This document shows positions 54,268 through 64,000 of a stretch of 64,000 nt of DNA, piece after piece. The position numbers and the translations under genes are program-made. Source of the DNA: Notospermus geniculatus (taxonomy: Eukaryota; Nemertea; Pilidiophora; Heteronemertea; Lineidae); assembly GCA_002633025.1 (NCBI GenBank), contig NMRB01000093.1, positions 197,770 to 261,769 on the forward strand, read 5' to 3'. Position 1 is the stretch's first letter. Every line of letters begins with the position of its first letter. The notes under the pieces were generated by a model. That model had not been told where the DNA came from. It saw nothing but the letters and a program-made list of their open reading frames with translations, and ran no database searches.

Positions 54268-54511
54268 GCAATGTTAATTATTTTAAATGGTTTGTTTCTT
54301 CATATGTCTGGCTAGTTGAAGCCCTTCATTTGATGAGGGCAAATGCTAAAAGAGGGCAGCACACAGCAACCTAGTCGTTTAGTTATAAGGTGGGAAAACC
54401 GTGGATTGTGTGATTTTCATTGTGCTAGATTGCACCATTCATGACAGCCACTGACTAGAGATGGTTAGCAATTTGGCAGTGACATCAAGACACAAAGCCT
54501 GAAGTCCAGGG

Positions 54512-54633
54512 GTAGCCGCATAGAAACTCCGCTAGTGCTAGCGGTGCCCATCTGCCGATAGTGCTGTACATTTTACCATGCATTTTAACACCGATAGGCT
54601 GTCGAAGCACTAGCGGAGTTTCTATGCGGCTAC
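54512..54633. mobile_element. 122-bp MITE after PGS1 copy 1
   Basis: The ends GTAGCCGCATAGAAACTCCG and CGGAGTTTCTATGCGGCTAC are perfect 28-bp inverted repeats. The corresponding site after copy 2 (near 59124) is empty. Confidence 0.85.
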
Positions 54634-54891
54634 ACCAGTACAGCAGGGACACCTTCGAAGAACAGGATTTGAAATTGCCAGTAACTACGGGAAATGAATA
54701 ATTTGAACCCGCCTATTAGTCTACAACGCTGAAGTTTAATATCAAGGCATGACCGCATGAAGACCTAACACAATCAGAACATGAACTTAATATAACACTA
54801 GTCTTCATAACTTCTTCTCCCAGACCCTATTCAGACATCTCTGAAGATGTACAGCATGCCAGTTTTGTATCTGAAAAGTTTAATATCAAGG

Positions 54892-57800
54892 AGCTGCCAA
54901 AAAGCGAATCTGTTTGGCATCACTTTACCTAGGGACGGGGAATCTGGAACAAGAATTGGTAAGTTTGCATTTTTCTTTTTCAATTACCAAGAGTCTGTTA
55001 GCAACAATTTTCTCTAGAGTCTAAGGCTATGCTGTTTTTTAAAAAAAGCCAGAGAATAAGAAAATTGCATTCTTTCTTCTCAACAGGTGAACTCCATTCG
55101 GGAGGCTCTAACCAATGCTTCAGGTACACCTGACTTCAAAGTAACGATATTACTGGACTATACAAGGGCTTCAAGGGGTGATCCCTCTTCTCGTACAATG
55201 CTGCTGCCATTGCTTAAAGAGTTTCCTGAAAAAGTCCAGGTTTCTCTTTATCACACACCAGATCTACGGGGCATGTTGAAGGAACTCTTACCGGAGCGTT
55301 TCAATGAAACAGTAGGACTGTCACATTTGAAAGTTTATATGTTTGATGATACCCTTATAATGAGTGGGTAAGTGTGCCAAAGCATAAAACTGGATTGGAA
55401 GGTCTTCATTTTACACGTGACATGTAAGTTGTGCATCCATGGTTATGAACTCTCAAAGTTCATCCACCAACGGAATGATAGGACATTGAAGTCCATGCAA
55501 GTGATATGGATGAAAGCCAAGAAATTCTACATCAATTTCCTTGAATCTGAGAACGAAACACATCATCTGTTTAACAGTTCTTTACCTCTTTATTTCAGTT
55601 GCAACCTCAGCGAATCGTATTTCACCAATCGACAGGATCGTTACATACTCATCAGAGACTGTCCAGAACTTGCCAACTTCTTTCACAATGTTGTCGAGGG
55701 CGTCTCTTCATTTTCCTTTCAATTGGATGAAGATAACATGCTTCATTCACCTGAGGATATTGACCATCCGTATGAAGGTAAATTCATCAGAATTCAACTG
55801 CTGTGTTTCTCGTTGAGCTGTCCATGCAGAGCTGAAATCAGTCATAATCCCAGACACATGTATCCAGTAACTGGCTACTTCTTTTGCTGTCCTACTTGAA
55901 AATATGCTGGGATCTGAACAAATTTTCTTTTCTCAGTATAGCTTCTCCACAATTGACATCACACTCGTCCCCAGTGGCCGCGAGCTTAATACCAGTTAAA
56001 CGCTCTCAACCACTGGCACAGATGGGGCCTAATCATGTTTCTGAACGCTGGATGGCGCAAACTGTTATCATCCAATCAGCCACCAGTATTTCACGCAACT
56101 AGGGGAAAACATGAAACATTTTCTTATTGGCTGATCGTTCATTGGCTGGTTGATCGAGCGCGTTCATCAACAACTGGTAGTGACATCTAGTGTTCAGAAA
56201 CGGACTTTGGCACCAAGTGTTTCAGTGGTTGAGGGTGACAGCTTCAAGCGGAGGCCGATACCCCTGAATTATTGAGTGTAAATTGACATGTGCTTGGTCA
56301 ATTTCAGGGAGAGATGGTGGTGCCGCCTTTCGATCCATTGCTCGACAACGAATCACTGATTTATTTCCCGACTCGGATACCAGTCCTGATAATTCTTCAA
56401 AACGTGTTGTGATAAATGATCTGGTGTCTCAAGCAGACGGAATGCCAATTGAGAATTGTTGTGATGAAAAAGACACTTTGATCTATCCATTGATTCAAAT
56501 GGGACCATTTGGAATCTGTTATGATGAAATTGCTACGGAAGTGTTTCTGCGGACTGCTCGTCAAGGATCACGGGTTTGTTTGGCTTCTGGTTACTTCAAT
56601 CTGACTGATGACTACAAGAATGTGATGGTGAATTCCTCAGAAGCACACTATGATGTTCTGTTTGCATCACCAGAGGTAAGTACCATACCAACTTTTGATA
56701 GGTGTAAAAATACATGCCCATGTTAATACACTGTGTGTGTGTGCGTGCGTGCGTGCAACTTTGAGATAGACTTTTCAGGCCGACTTGCTGTCAAGGTCGA
56801 CGTACATGTAAATGGACTTCAGGCGCGGATCCAAGGGGGGTGCACCCGGCGCACGCCACCCTTTCAGCCAACAAATCTATAAAATCGACTGTGAAATTAT
56901 GAAATTTGGAGCAAATCATTGAAATTCACCGCAGATTTCAATGTTTCTAGCACAATGTGCCCCGCCCCCTCTGTTCCGAAATCGTGGATCTGCCCTGGAC
57001 TTGTCTGAAGTGAACTCTTCTCTTTTTAGGTGAATAGTTTCTATGGTGCCGGTGGCGTTGCTGGTGCTATACCAGCTGCCTATATCCACATAGCCAAGGA
57101 ATTTTATGATCAGGTCAATAATTGTGATAAGAAGGATAGAATTCATTTGTATGAGTACTTCAAAGACAAGTGGACATTCCACGGCAAAGGTATATGGTAC
57201 TACCTACCAGGAGCGTCACATCCTTGCCTGACATTTCTTGGATCACCAAATTTTGGTAAGCAGTTTCAAAACCGATCCTATAATGCTTGGTTTTAAAAGA
57301 AGACAAGTACATTTGTGACCTTCCACAGCAAAACCAGGCACATGTCGCTTTTGGCTTGGCAGGTGGAAACCAAAATGTTTGTCAGTTTCACTGTTGTCTG
57401 TCTTATAAAGTGTGAAATGATCTATTTTCTCCATTATCTCCTGGTGATATCTTAGTTCGTTTTGGCTCACCTTCTGAGTGACATACACCTGGTTTTGCTG
57501 TGGAAGGTCACATTTAGTTGATTCGTGATGTTCACATGGCTTGACCCCCAGGCAGAGTGTGCCAAGTCCCTTTAAACACCCTTTTGGATATGTTTTTCTT
57601 CTGAATTCAGGGTATCGGTCAGTGGAACGTGATCTGGAAGCACAGATAGCTGTGGTGACAAGAAATAAAGAGCTCCAGGAACAATTGCATGAGGTACAAA
57701 TTCAGAATACACCATACAGATGCCTGAAATGCATTGGATGCTGATCAATTAAACATGCTGATCAGTTGATTTAAGCACAAATTAATTAGCTAAGTTCTGC

Positions 57801-58082
57801 AAAATTGAACATCCATTACATGTATATCCCTTGATTAATGAAATAACGATGTATGGTCTTGCAATACCCAAGTTGGGGTATTACTACATTGTACCCAAAA
57901 ATATTTAATACTGGCAGTCATTACATTCCCCTCCTGTACATTATTTGTGTTTCTGATTTCAGGAACAAGTAAGACTCTACCAGATGGCCTCCAGAGCAAA
58001 CAATGCATTATTTGCCAGAAATGATCGACAGATTCCTCTCTGGGTCCGATGGGTCACCCCTTATATAAAGAGATACATGTAG
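54892..58082 (+). CDS. PGS1: PGS1 copy 2 (5' truncated, otherwise intact)
   Basis: Exons: 3, 54892-54958 (begins mid-exon at GCTGCCAAAAAGCG); 4, 55087-55367; 5, 55599-55777; 6, 56308-56675; 7, 57030-57255; 8, 57611-57693; 9, 57963-58082 (stop TAG 58080-58082). Both phospholipase D-type motifs are present: HLKVYMFD in exon 4 and HGKGIWYY in exon 7. YFTNRQDRY and GSPNFGYRSVERDLEAQ match the PGS1 family. Joined with exons 1-3 of copy 1 the protein would be about 546 residues; human PGS1 is about 556. The residue differences from copy 1 noted in exons 4-6 are FHNVVEG for FHNIVEG and RQRITDLF for RQRIIDLF. There is no promoter or start of its own, so as it stands it could not be expressed independently. 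Confidence 0.88.
56820..56997. mobile_element. hAT-like MITE, GGATCC-terminated family, copy 4 (PGS1 intron 6-7)
   Basis: Essentially identical to 52565-52742; the intron-located element was duplicated with the gene or is shared between alleles. Confidence 0.65.
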
Positions 58083-58487
58083 CTTTTCTCAGCCCCCAAA
58101 TCAGGGTTCTTTTCTGAACAATAAATGCGTATTTGAACGAGACATGGGAGTTTACTTACAACATACTAGTATGGAGGACAATGATGATGAAATGGGCTGA
58201 TTACATATATTTGCAGTCATATTGGCACGCTGATAAATTGATTTAAGCACAAACTTTGAGAGACTAAATAATGTGTCAGGACATGACAGTTCTAATACTA
58301 ATAGCTTCTTTTCACTGTCCTAATACTCATAGCTTCTTTTCACTGTGCTAATGATTTTTCACCGTCTCTCCACCTCATGACATAATAAGATTTACTTTCC
58401 ACCAATCTGTGAAGGTCATTACTAGTGACAGAATGCATTTACAGATATTTTATTGTGGATAGCAATGTTATTTATTCTTTGTTTTTA

Positions 58488-58493
58488 AATAAA
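58488..58493 (+). terminator. Poly(A) signal, PGS1 copy 2
   Basis: AATAAA in the same context (TTTTTAAATAAAGCAATG) as at 54262. Confidence 0.6.
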
Positions 58494-58612
58494 GCAATGT
58501 TAATTATTTTAAATGGTTTGTTTCTTCATATGTCTGGCCAGTTGAAGCCCTTCATTTGATGAAGGCGAATGCTAAAAGAGGGCAGCACACAGCAACCTAG
58601 TCGTTTAGTTAT

Positions 58613-58990
58613 AGTCCGGCGCAGCCTTCGCGCGATCCAATGGAATGCGGAAATACGAAATCTGACAACAGCTTGTGGCTACCTGATTACGCCCCCCCCC
58701 CCAAGTTACCAACGACGATCGCCTGCGCATGACTGGGCACTATTACGGTCTATTCGCAATTCATACATTCTACAGCGTTTACACACTAGTAAAGGACTCA
58801 TGAGAGATATGCTGCCTGTAATTTTCATTTTTGCGTGTAAAAGTGGAGCAGAGTAGAATTTGATCACGTTCTCCAATCGGTTATTCAAGAGTCGTGTGTT
58901 GAATAAGATTTGTGGTCAGCCTGTGGTTTGTGGTAACAAGGTAAGCCTACTTCCGCATTCCTTTGGGTCACGCAAAGGTTGCGCCAGACT
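58613..58990. mobile_element. 378-bp MITE present only after PGS1 copy 2
   Basis: The ends AGTCCGGCGCAGCCTTCGCG and (inverted) AGTCTGGCGCAACCTTTGCG run for about 40 bp. Copy 1 has the empty site AGTTATAAGGTGG near 54383. TTAT or TTATA is repeated on both sides. Confidence 0.82.
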
Positions 58991-59491
58991 TTATAAGGTG
59001 GGAAATCCGTGGATTGGGTGATTTTCATTGTGCTAGATTGCACCATTCATGACAGCCACTGACTAGAGATGGTTAGCAATTTAATTTGGCAGTGACATCA
59101 AGACACAAAGCCTGAAATCCAGGATGGCAGGGACATCTTTGCAGAACAGGATTTGGAATTGTCAGTAACTATGGTCAAGCCTTACATTACCTAGTCAAGC
59201 CTTACATTCACTAATTACATTCCTTGTTAGGTTGAGCAACGAATTTTTGGGGCTTGGACTCTTTTCATTCCTTAATTGCTGACCCATCCTGTTTGGGTTG
59301 GATACTTCAGATCTACATTTGGGTTTCAGCTCGGTCTTTTCTAGAGTTTCAGATTGTATAGTTCCAGCCTGAAGAAGACCCCGGTTGGGGTCGAAAATTT
59401 GCTAAATATTCTGGAAATTGACTTTATATACTTTGTCAGTAACTACGGGAAATGAATAATTTGAACCCACCTAGTAGTCTACAACGCTGAA

Positions 59492-59751
59492 GTTTAATAT
59501 CAAGGCATGACCGCATGAAGACCTAACACAATCAGAACATGAACTTAATATAACACTAGTCTTCACAACTTTTTCTCCCAGACCCTATTCAGACATCTCT
59601 GAAGATGTACAGCATGCCAGTTTTGTATCTGAAAAGTTTAATATCAAGGCATGATCGCATGAAGACTTAACACGAATAGAACATGAACTTAACGTAACGG
59701 TACACACTTGTCTTCATATCTTTTTCTCCCAGACCCTATTCAGACATCTCC
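59492..59751. repeat. 144-bp tandem repeat in the PGS1 3' flank
   Basis: The unit starting GTTTAATATCAAGGCATGA occurs at 59492 and 59636. A third partial unit resumes at 60441 after the nested elements. The after-copy-1 version (54735-54890) has one unit and then the duplication junction. Confidence 0.75.
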
Positions 59752-59752
59752 A

Positions 59753-60440
59753 TAAGCCCCTGTCACACTGTGGCGAATCCCCGCGAACTGGGGGATTACT
59801 GTAAAGCAGGAAAATTTCGCATGCAGGAAATTTTCGCGAATTTCGCGAGTGTATGAGTCGCGAAAATTTCCTGTCGCGAATATAAATACATGCAAGCGAT
59901 AAATATAGACAGTGAAAAAAAAAACTGAAAAAATGTCGGAGACTCGCAAAAATATCCTGCTGCTAATATGTCTATAATTCTTGATTCGCGAACATTTCCA
60001 GCTGCGAAATTATCTAAGATAATTTCGCAGATTCTTGCTTTACAGTATTTTTGTCGTACAAAGCTAGAAGAGTGGAGTAGGTATCNGGGGGGGGGGGGGG
60101 TGTCTTCACATGGTTCTCACTCATTCGTAGTTGAGTCGTGCTCAATCGTACTAATTCGTACTGTCTCACGCCTCACTACGACCCCCTACGAATGTTCAAG
60201 AATATATGCGAATCGCCACGACTGGCTCCAAGAATGCAGTACGATGAAAAATAAATCGTGCTTGGACCGCGAATGTTTTGAACATTTCAAAACAGTCACA
60301 GCCCCTCTGAAACTGGCCAAGAATGCCGGCGAATGAGGGAGAATCCACCACAAGCCCAATACGAATTGCCAAGATTTTTTCACTTTTTCTAGTTCGCAGG
60401 GATTCGCCCTCCTAAGTCGCCACACTGAGACAGGGGCTTA
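59753..60440. mobile_element. Nested MITEs: outer element
   Basis: The outer ends TAAGCCCCTGTCACACTGTG and CACACTGAGACAGGGGCTTA are inverted repeats. AGACATCTC lies on both sides, consistent with an 8-9 bp target duplication. It contains a second element (59797-60046) and a single-N gap at 60086 followed by 14 G. Confidence 0.78.
59797..60046. mobile_element. Nested MITEs: inner element
   Basis: The ends TACTGTAAAGCAGGAA and TTCTTGCTTTACAGTA are inverted repeats. Inside are many TTTCGCGAA-type palindromes. It is inserted into the outer element and is therefore younger. Confidence 0.75.
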
Positions 60441-60529
60441 AGACATCTCTGAAGATGTACAGCATGCCAGTCTTGTATCTCAAAAGTCTTTTAGTACTTC
60501 CATCTACATGTATAAACCTGGAGAATGCT

Positions 60530-62743
60530 CTAATGCGAAGGATCACTCTGGCTAGTAGGAGTCCAACTGCCATCACTCGAGTTGGAATCCTCACAAAATC
60601 TGTCCAGAAGTTTATCAACAGTCTCAAAGATTTCACGTTCAGAGTCACTTAGTTCATCAGTCATATGTTCCTCCGATATCGTCATATCAGATGGCGATTC
60701 TGCTGGCCGCCTGTAACTGACATCGCTGTCACTGCTATCTGAACTATACCGCTGATGATTTGTGTCTTTAACTGGCTTAGGTCGGCGAGCACTCCGACGA
60801 ATACTCACATTCTCACTTTCAGAATCACTATGGTATGCACCCGAAGTTTCTCCACTCTGCGGATAATTAGAACTAGATGTTCCATCTGCAAAACCACTTT
60901 TATCAGACATTTTCAGTTTCTTGGAAGATCCTTGCTTTACCACATCCTCATTCACTGCCAGTTTCCGTTTCCTGGTGCAATTCACAGACACGTAATCCTT
61001 AGCTTCTTCAGATGTATATAATTCAATTAATCCCGATGATGTCACCTGGTTGTCTGACAAACACAAGGGCGGCAACTTAGGAGAGTTCACCTGCGAACCA
61101 TTGCGTTCATGCCCAATTTCAGAATCGCTTTCACTGCTACTACTTGTGTTGACATGGGAGAATTTTCCATGATCCCGTACACGAGAACTAGAATTAGAAG
61201 AACAACAACTGCTGTCCAATTCGGACCCACTGTTACCATACGAGCCATTATGATCATCCTCAGATGTCACAGGATTGGACCTCCAAGAACCAAAGGAATC
61301 CTGATCATCAGAGCCAACTGGTGTCCTTGACCTACTTCTCGAAGATTGTGAATGACTGCTTCCACTCTGGCTGTGCTGATCATCATCACTATTTCTTTGA
61401 TGGTCATCTGCACTCGCAGAGTTACTGTGGTCATCTGCACTCGCACAGTTACTACCGTACTGGCTATACGAGTCATCAGATCGGTCACTATCATCATCAT
61501 ATGCTTGATTGTCAGATGCCAGATCATTGAAACCAAAATATGAATGGTCAGAGGCAACAGCTGGAGTATTATTTGATTGATTATGTGCAGAATCGGGTGA
61601 ACTTGGAACATTTTGCGGTGCCTCCTGCTGGTGGGAGTCTGATACTGCAGGAGAAGCAGGTGGAGTGACGCGATACACAACATCCAGACTGGCGCTGAGA
61701 TGATACGTTTGTGGACTCCATGGTTCATACGGCTCAGAATTCTCAGAGAAACCAACCATTGAATCATTGTCATTAGTTGCATTACTTTGACTATTGCTAT
61801 CTATCGCAGACCAGATTTCCCAGCCATTATCATCATCAGAGTAATAGTCATCATCACCCCAGTCGTCTTGTTGCTGAAGCTGTTCACGCAAGGTCTTGAC
61901 CTCATCTTCCAACTGTTGGATTCGTGATTTATGGTCTTCAATGACGCCTTCTTGTTCTGCAATGAAATAAAGCCGAATATAAAGGACCTCAAGGCATCAA
62001 AGTGCAAGTCCAAGAGCTCCAATAAAATCCATTCCTGTTTAATGTTATGAGTACAATATCAGAAGAATCTAATTTTATATCAAAATAAGTCGGAAGAAGC
62101 CATAATACATACTACTGGTAGTTGCAATTGGGTGGCATTACTCTTGATGTGAACAAGGCAGTGGATTGTTTTGATGAGTTAAATAGTATAAACTAATAAA
62201 CATTACCTTTTACTTTTGCTTTCAGTTCCGCTAGGCAAGAATGACTTCGCATTTTCTTCACAAATACTGTCAAGCCGCAATATTTAGAGCACACTCCTTC
62301 AGCAAAATCACAAGTTGATTCATGCACTGCCAAGTTTTTCCTAAGCACCATTTTTTTGCAGAGTCTGTGCTTGCACAGGATTTTCTTATAGGGGCAGACA
62401 GAATCATGTGCATCATTGTGATGTTCAGTAGTCCAAGTCTCAGGACAACCTTGGGCATGATTGGCACAGCGCAATTTCAGTCTGTTGATCATATTTTGGA
62501 GAAGTGGTAACACATTTTGTAGCTGGTCTTTCCCCGTGATTCCTCGGCATGTTGGACAGGTTCGATGTTTCTGCAGCCAAGTTTCAATGCATAATTTGCA
62601 GAAGACATGACGGCACGGTGTCTCTTTGGGTTGGTCAAGTACACCCTGACAGATACAGCACAACAATTCTGCATCAGGTGGAACTTCAAAGCGATCAACA
62701 TCGAAGCGAGACATGATGTCAGTTTGACAAAGGCCTCCTTTAC
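60530..62743 (-). CDS. RING and TRAF-type zinc-finger protein with acidic serine-rich tail
   Basis: Probable E3 ubiquitin ligase. Exon 62207-62743 contains the ATG at 62714; exon 60530-61956 carries the rest and stop TAG 60530-60532. Product about 644 residues. Residues about 20-60 form a C3HC4 RING (CCICQGVL, CRHVFCKLC, CPTC). Residues about 80-160 hold Cys/His pairs in TRAF-type zinc-finger spacing (CANHAQGC, HDSVCPYKKILC). A short coiled coil follows (about 170-205, RIQQLEDEVKTLREQLQ). The final 430 residues are Ser/Asp/Asn-rich and probably disordered, with basic patches (RKRKLAVNE, SSKKLKM, RRSARRPK) that could be nuclear signals. The FDVDRF start and RING-zinc-finger order resemble RNF41, RNF151 and PDZRN proteins, but the tail does not, so no symbol is given. 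A non-coding first exon probably lies above 62744. Confidence 0.82.
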
Positions 62744-62881
62744 CTGCAAAAATGAAGTTGAAAAACATCTATGAATGAATGTTGGAACGACTTTACAATC
62801 CCTGGTCAGTCCCCCCAAAAAAGGTCATCGATTGACGGAATAAGCCGCATTGTACAATCAAATAGGCCTAGGATTTCCATT

Positions 62882-63110
62882 CAGAGAACGACAAATCGTT
62901 TTTTTGGCTGGTTGTCCACGGACAACCTGAATTCCAGAATTTTGTTGTCCGTATCAAATGTTGATTGCCCGCAGGCCTAGATTTAAAGCATTTCATGATA
63001 AAGTTGCTCTCAGGGCAGTTGTCCACGGACAACTGATCGCAGGAAATGGCTTGTCCGTTTTGGAAAATCAGTTGTCCCGGGCGCCCGGACAACCAATTTG
63101 TCGTTCACTG
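62882..63110. mobile_element. MITE with repeated GTTGTCC palindromes
   Basis: The ends CAGAGAACGACAAAT and ATTTGTCGTTCACTG are inverted repeats. CCATT lies on both sides, a possible 5-bp target duplication. The interior carries GTTGTCCACGGACAAC twice plus further half-sites. Confidence 0.75.
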
Positions 63111-64000
63111 CCATTGTGTGCCATGGACATGGAGTACGTCACTTCCGACCAGGGATTCTAAAGTTCTGACGACCACTATCAAAACGAGATGTGTGATGTG
63201 TCACTTCCCACCGGTTGGCCCACTCACTAGGCCTATACTATAGCTATAGGCCTAGGCCTACTTAGCCTAGGCCTACTCTACTTTTGACCTCGAAAAGGCC
63301 TTTTTCCCTTCCCCTCCTAGGCCTTGGCCGCCTCCCCTAGCCTACATGCCCTATGACATGTCATGTCTTATAGGCCTAATAAGCCTAGTAGGCTGGCTAC
63401 CTGAATACATGAATAGGGGCCTAGGCTACATGTACATGATTGTAGGCGTACCGGCCGCGTAGGCCCATGGGGATGTAGGCTAGGCCGCCTATTGGCTCAC
63501 TAAGTGACCCTTATTTTCGTGTCAGATTTTTCGTTTCCGTGCGATTGTGGAGTCATGTTTTGTCCAATGTTATTGATCGTGGTATATATATACGGTGAAT
63601 TGTATGTAGTTTTGTCTGAGGTCAACGAAATTTTGATACGTTGCATAGTTTTTGAGATATTAGGGTTTTTTGGGGCTGAAAGAGCGGATGCGTATCGTGC
63701 GTGAGGCTGGATTTCCTTCCTGGCAATGAGAAATGAGTTGGGTCTGTGGAGGACGAAAATGGGCCGAATCTGATTTGCACGAGCGTGAGTTAATTGGGTA
63801 GAATTGTGTACGGAACTTGGCTCGAAAAATATTCAAGTGGTCATTAGTTTTTGTTTGTCAGTGCGTTTGATTTTACCATAACGTCGTTGTCGAGAGAATA
63901 GAGGCCGAATCGACGGATTTTTTCCCAGAAAGCAAGACTAGCCGAACCATACCTGGTCGCTTGTTTTACTTCAATCGTGTATGCACGGATTACGCTACAT
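63111..64000. other. Non-coding flank upstream of the RING gene
   Basis: No convincing coding exon on either strand. 63225-63500 is packed with AGGCCTA and TAGGCCTAG palindromes. The rest may contain the RING gene promoter and first non-coding exon, but no splice donor can be assigned with confidence. Confidence 0.5.

Noticed and set aside
61267-61782. 171-codon frame overlapping the RING-protein tail
   Set aside because: It is a frame-shifted shadow of the repetitive Ser/Asp codons on the same strand.
1-64000. CRISPR arrays, operons or prokaryotic mobile islands
   Set aside because: The window is clearly eukaryotic: introns, animal gene families and SINEs. No regularly spaced direct repeats were found.

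Overview
This is a eukaryotic genomic scaffold, almost certainly from a marine invertebrate deuterostome (an echinoderm, hemichordate or cephalochordate; echinoderm slightly favoured, not proven). The evidence is spliced genes with GT..AG introns of 0.1 to 1 kb, animal-specific families, very many tRNA-derived SINEs and MITEs, frequent TAGGCCTA and TACATGTA palindromes, and draft-assembly gaps.

Layout. 1-1990: repeats, a SINE and a 117-bp tandem duplication. 1991-4180 (+): peflin, a penta-EF-hand protein. 4181-7251: peflin 3' flank and an intergenic stretch with one hAT-like MITE. 7252-48830 (-): one axonemal outer-arm dynein beta-type heavy chain (DNAH9/11/17 class). 48831-49146: a short head-to-head promoter interval with an RFX X-box candidate. 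49147-58082 (+): PGS1, mitochondrial phosphatidylglycerophosphate synthase of the phospholipase D superfamily, present as two overlapping partial copies. 58083-60529: PGS1 3' flank, a local tandem repeat and nested MITEs. 60530-62743 (-): a RING plus TRAF-type zinc-finger protein with a long acidic, serine-rich tail. 62744-64000: repeats and probable 5' flank.

The dominant oddity is three separate tandem near-identical duplications: dynein exons 7-11 (about 3.2 kb), dynein exons 13-28 (about 11-12 kb) and PGS1 exons 3-9 (about 4.6 kb). Several breakpoints lie in the middle of exons, gaps lie inside the copies, exon differences are few and mostly synonymous, and introns differ by whole MITE insertions. 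Taking one copy of each exon from the union of copies gives one complete dynein (34 exons, about 4,470 residues including a stretch hidden by an N) and one complete PGS1 (9 exons, about 546 residues). The simplest reading is that both haplotypes of a highly heterozygous diploid were laid end to end. A real tandem rearrangement cannot be excluded without read depth.

The allele-like pairs work as a natural transposon trap: empty and filled sites reveal about ten small transposon families, some with clear target-site duplications, plus a probable non-autonomous Helitron family. Dynein (ciliary motor) and PGS1 (cardiolipin pathway) share a 316-bp divergent promoter but have no obvious biochemical link.
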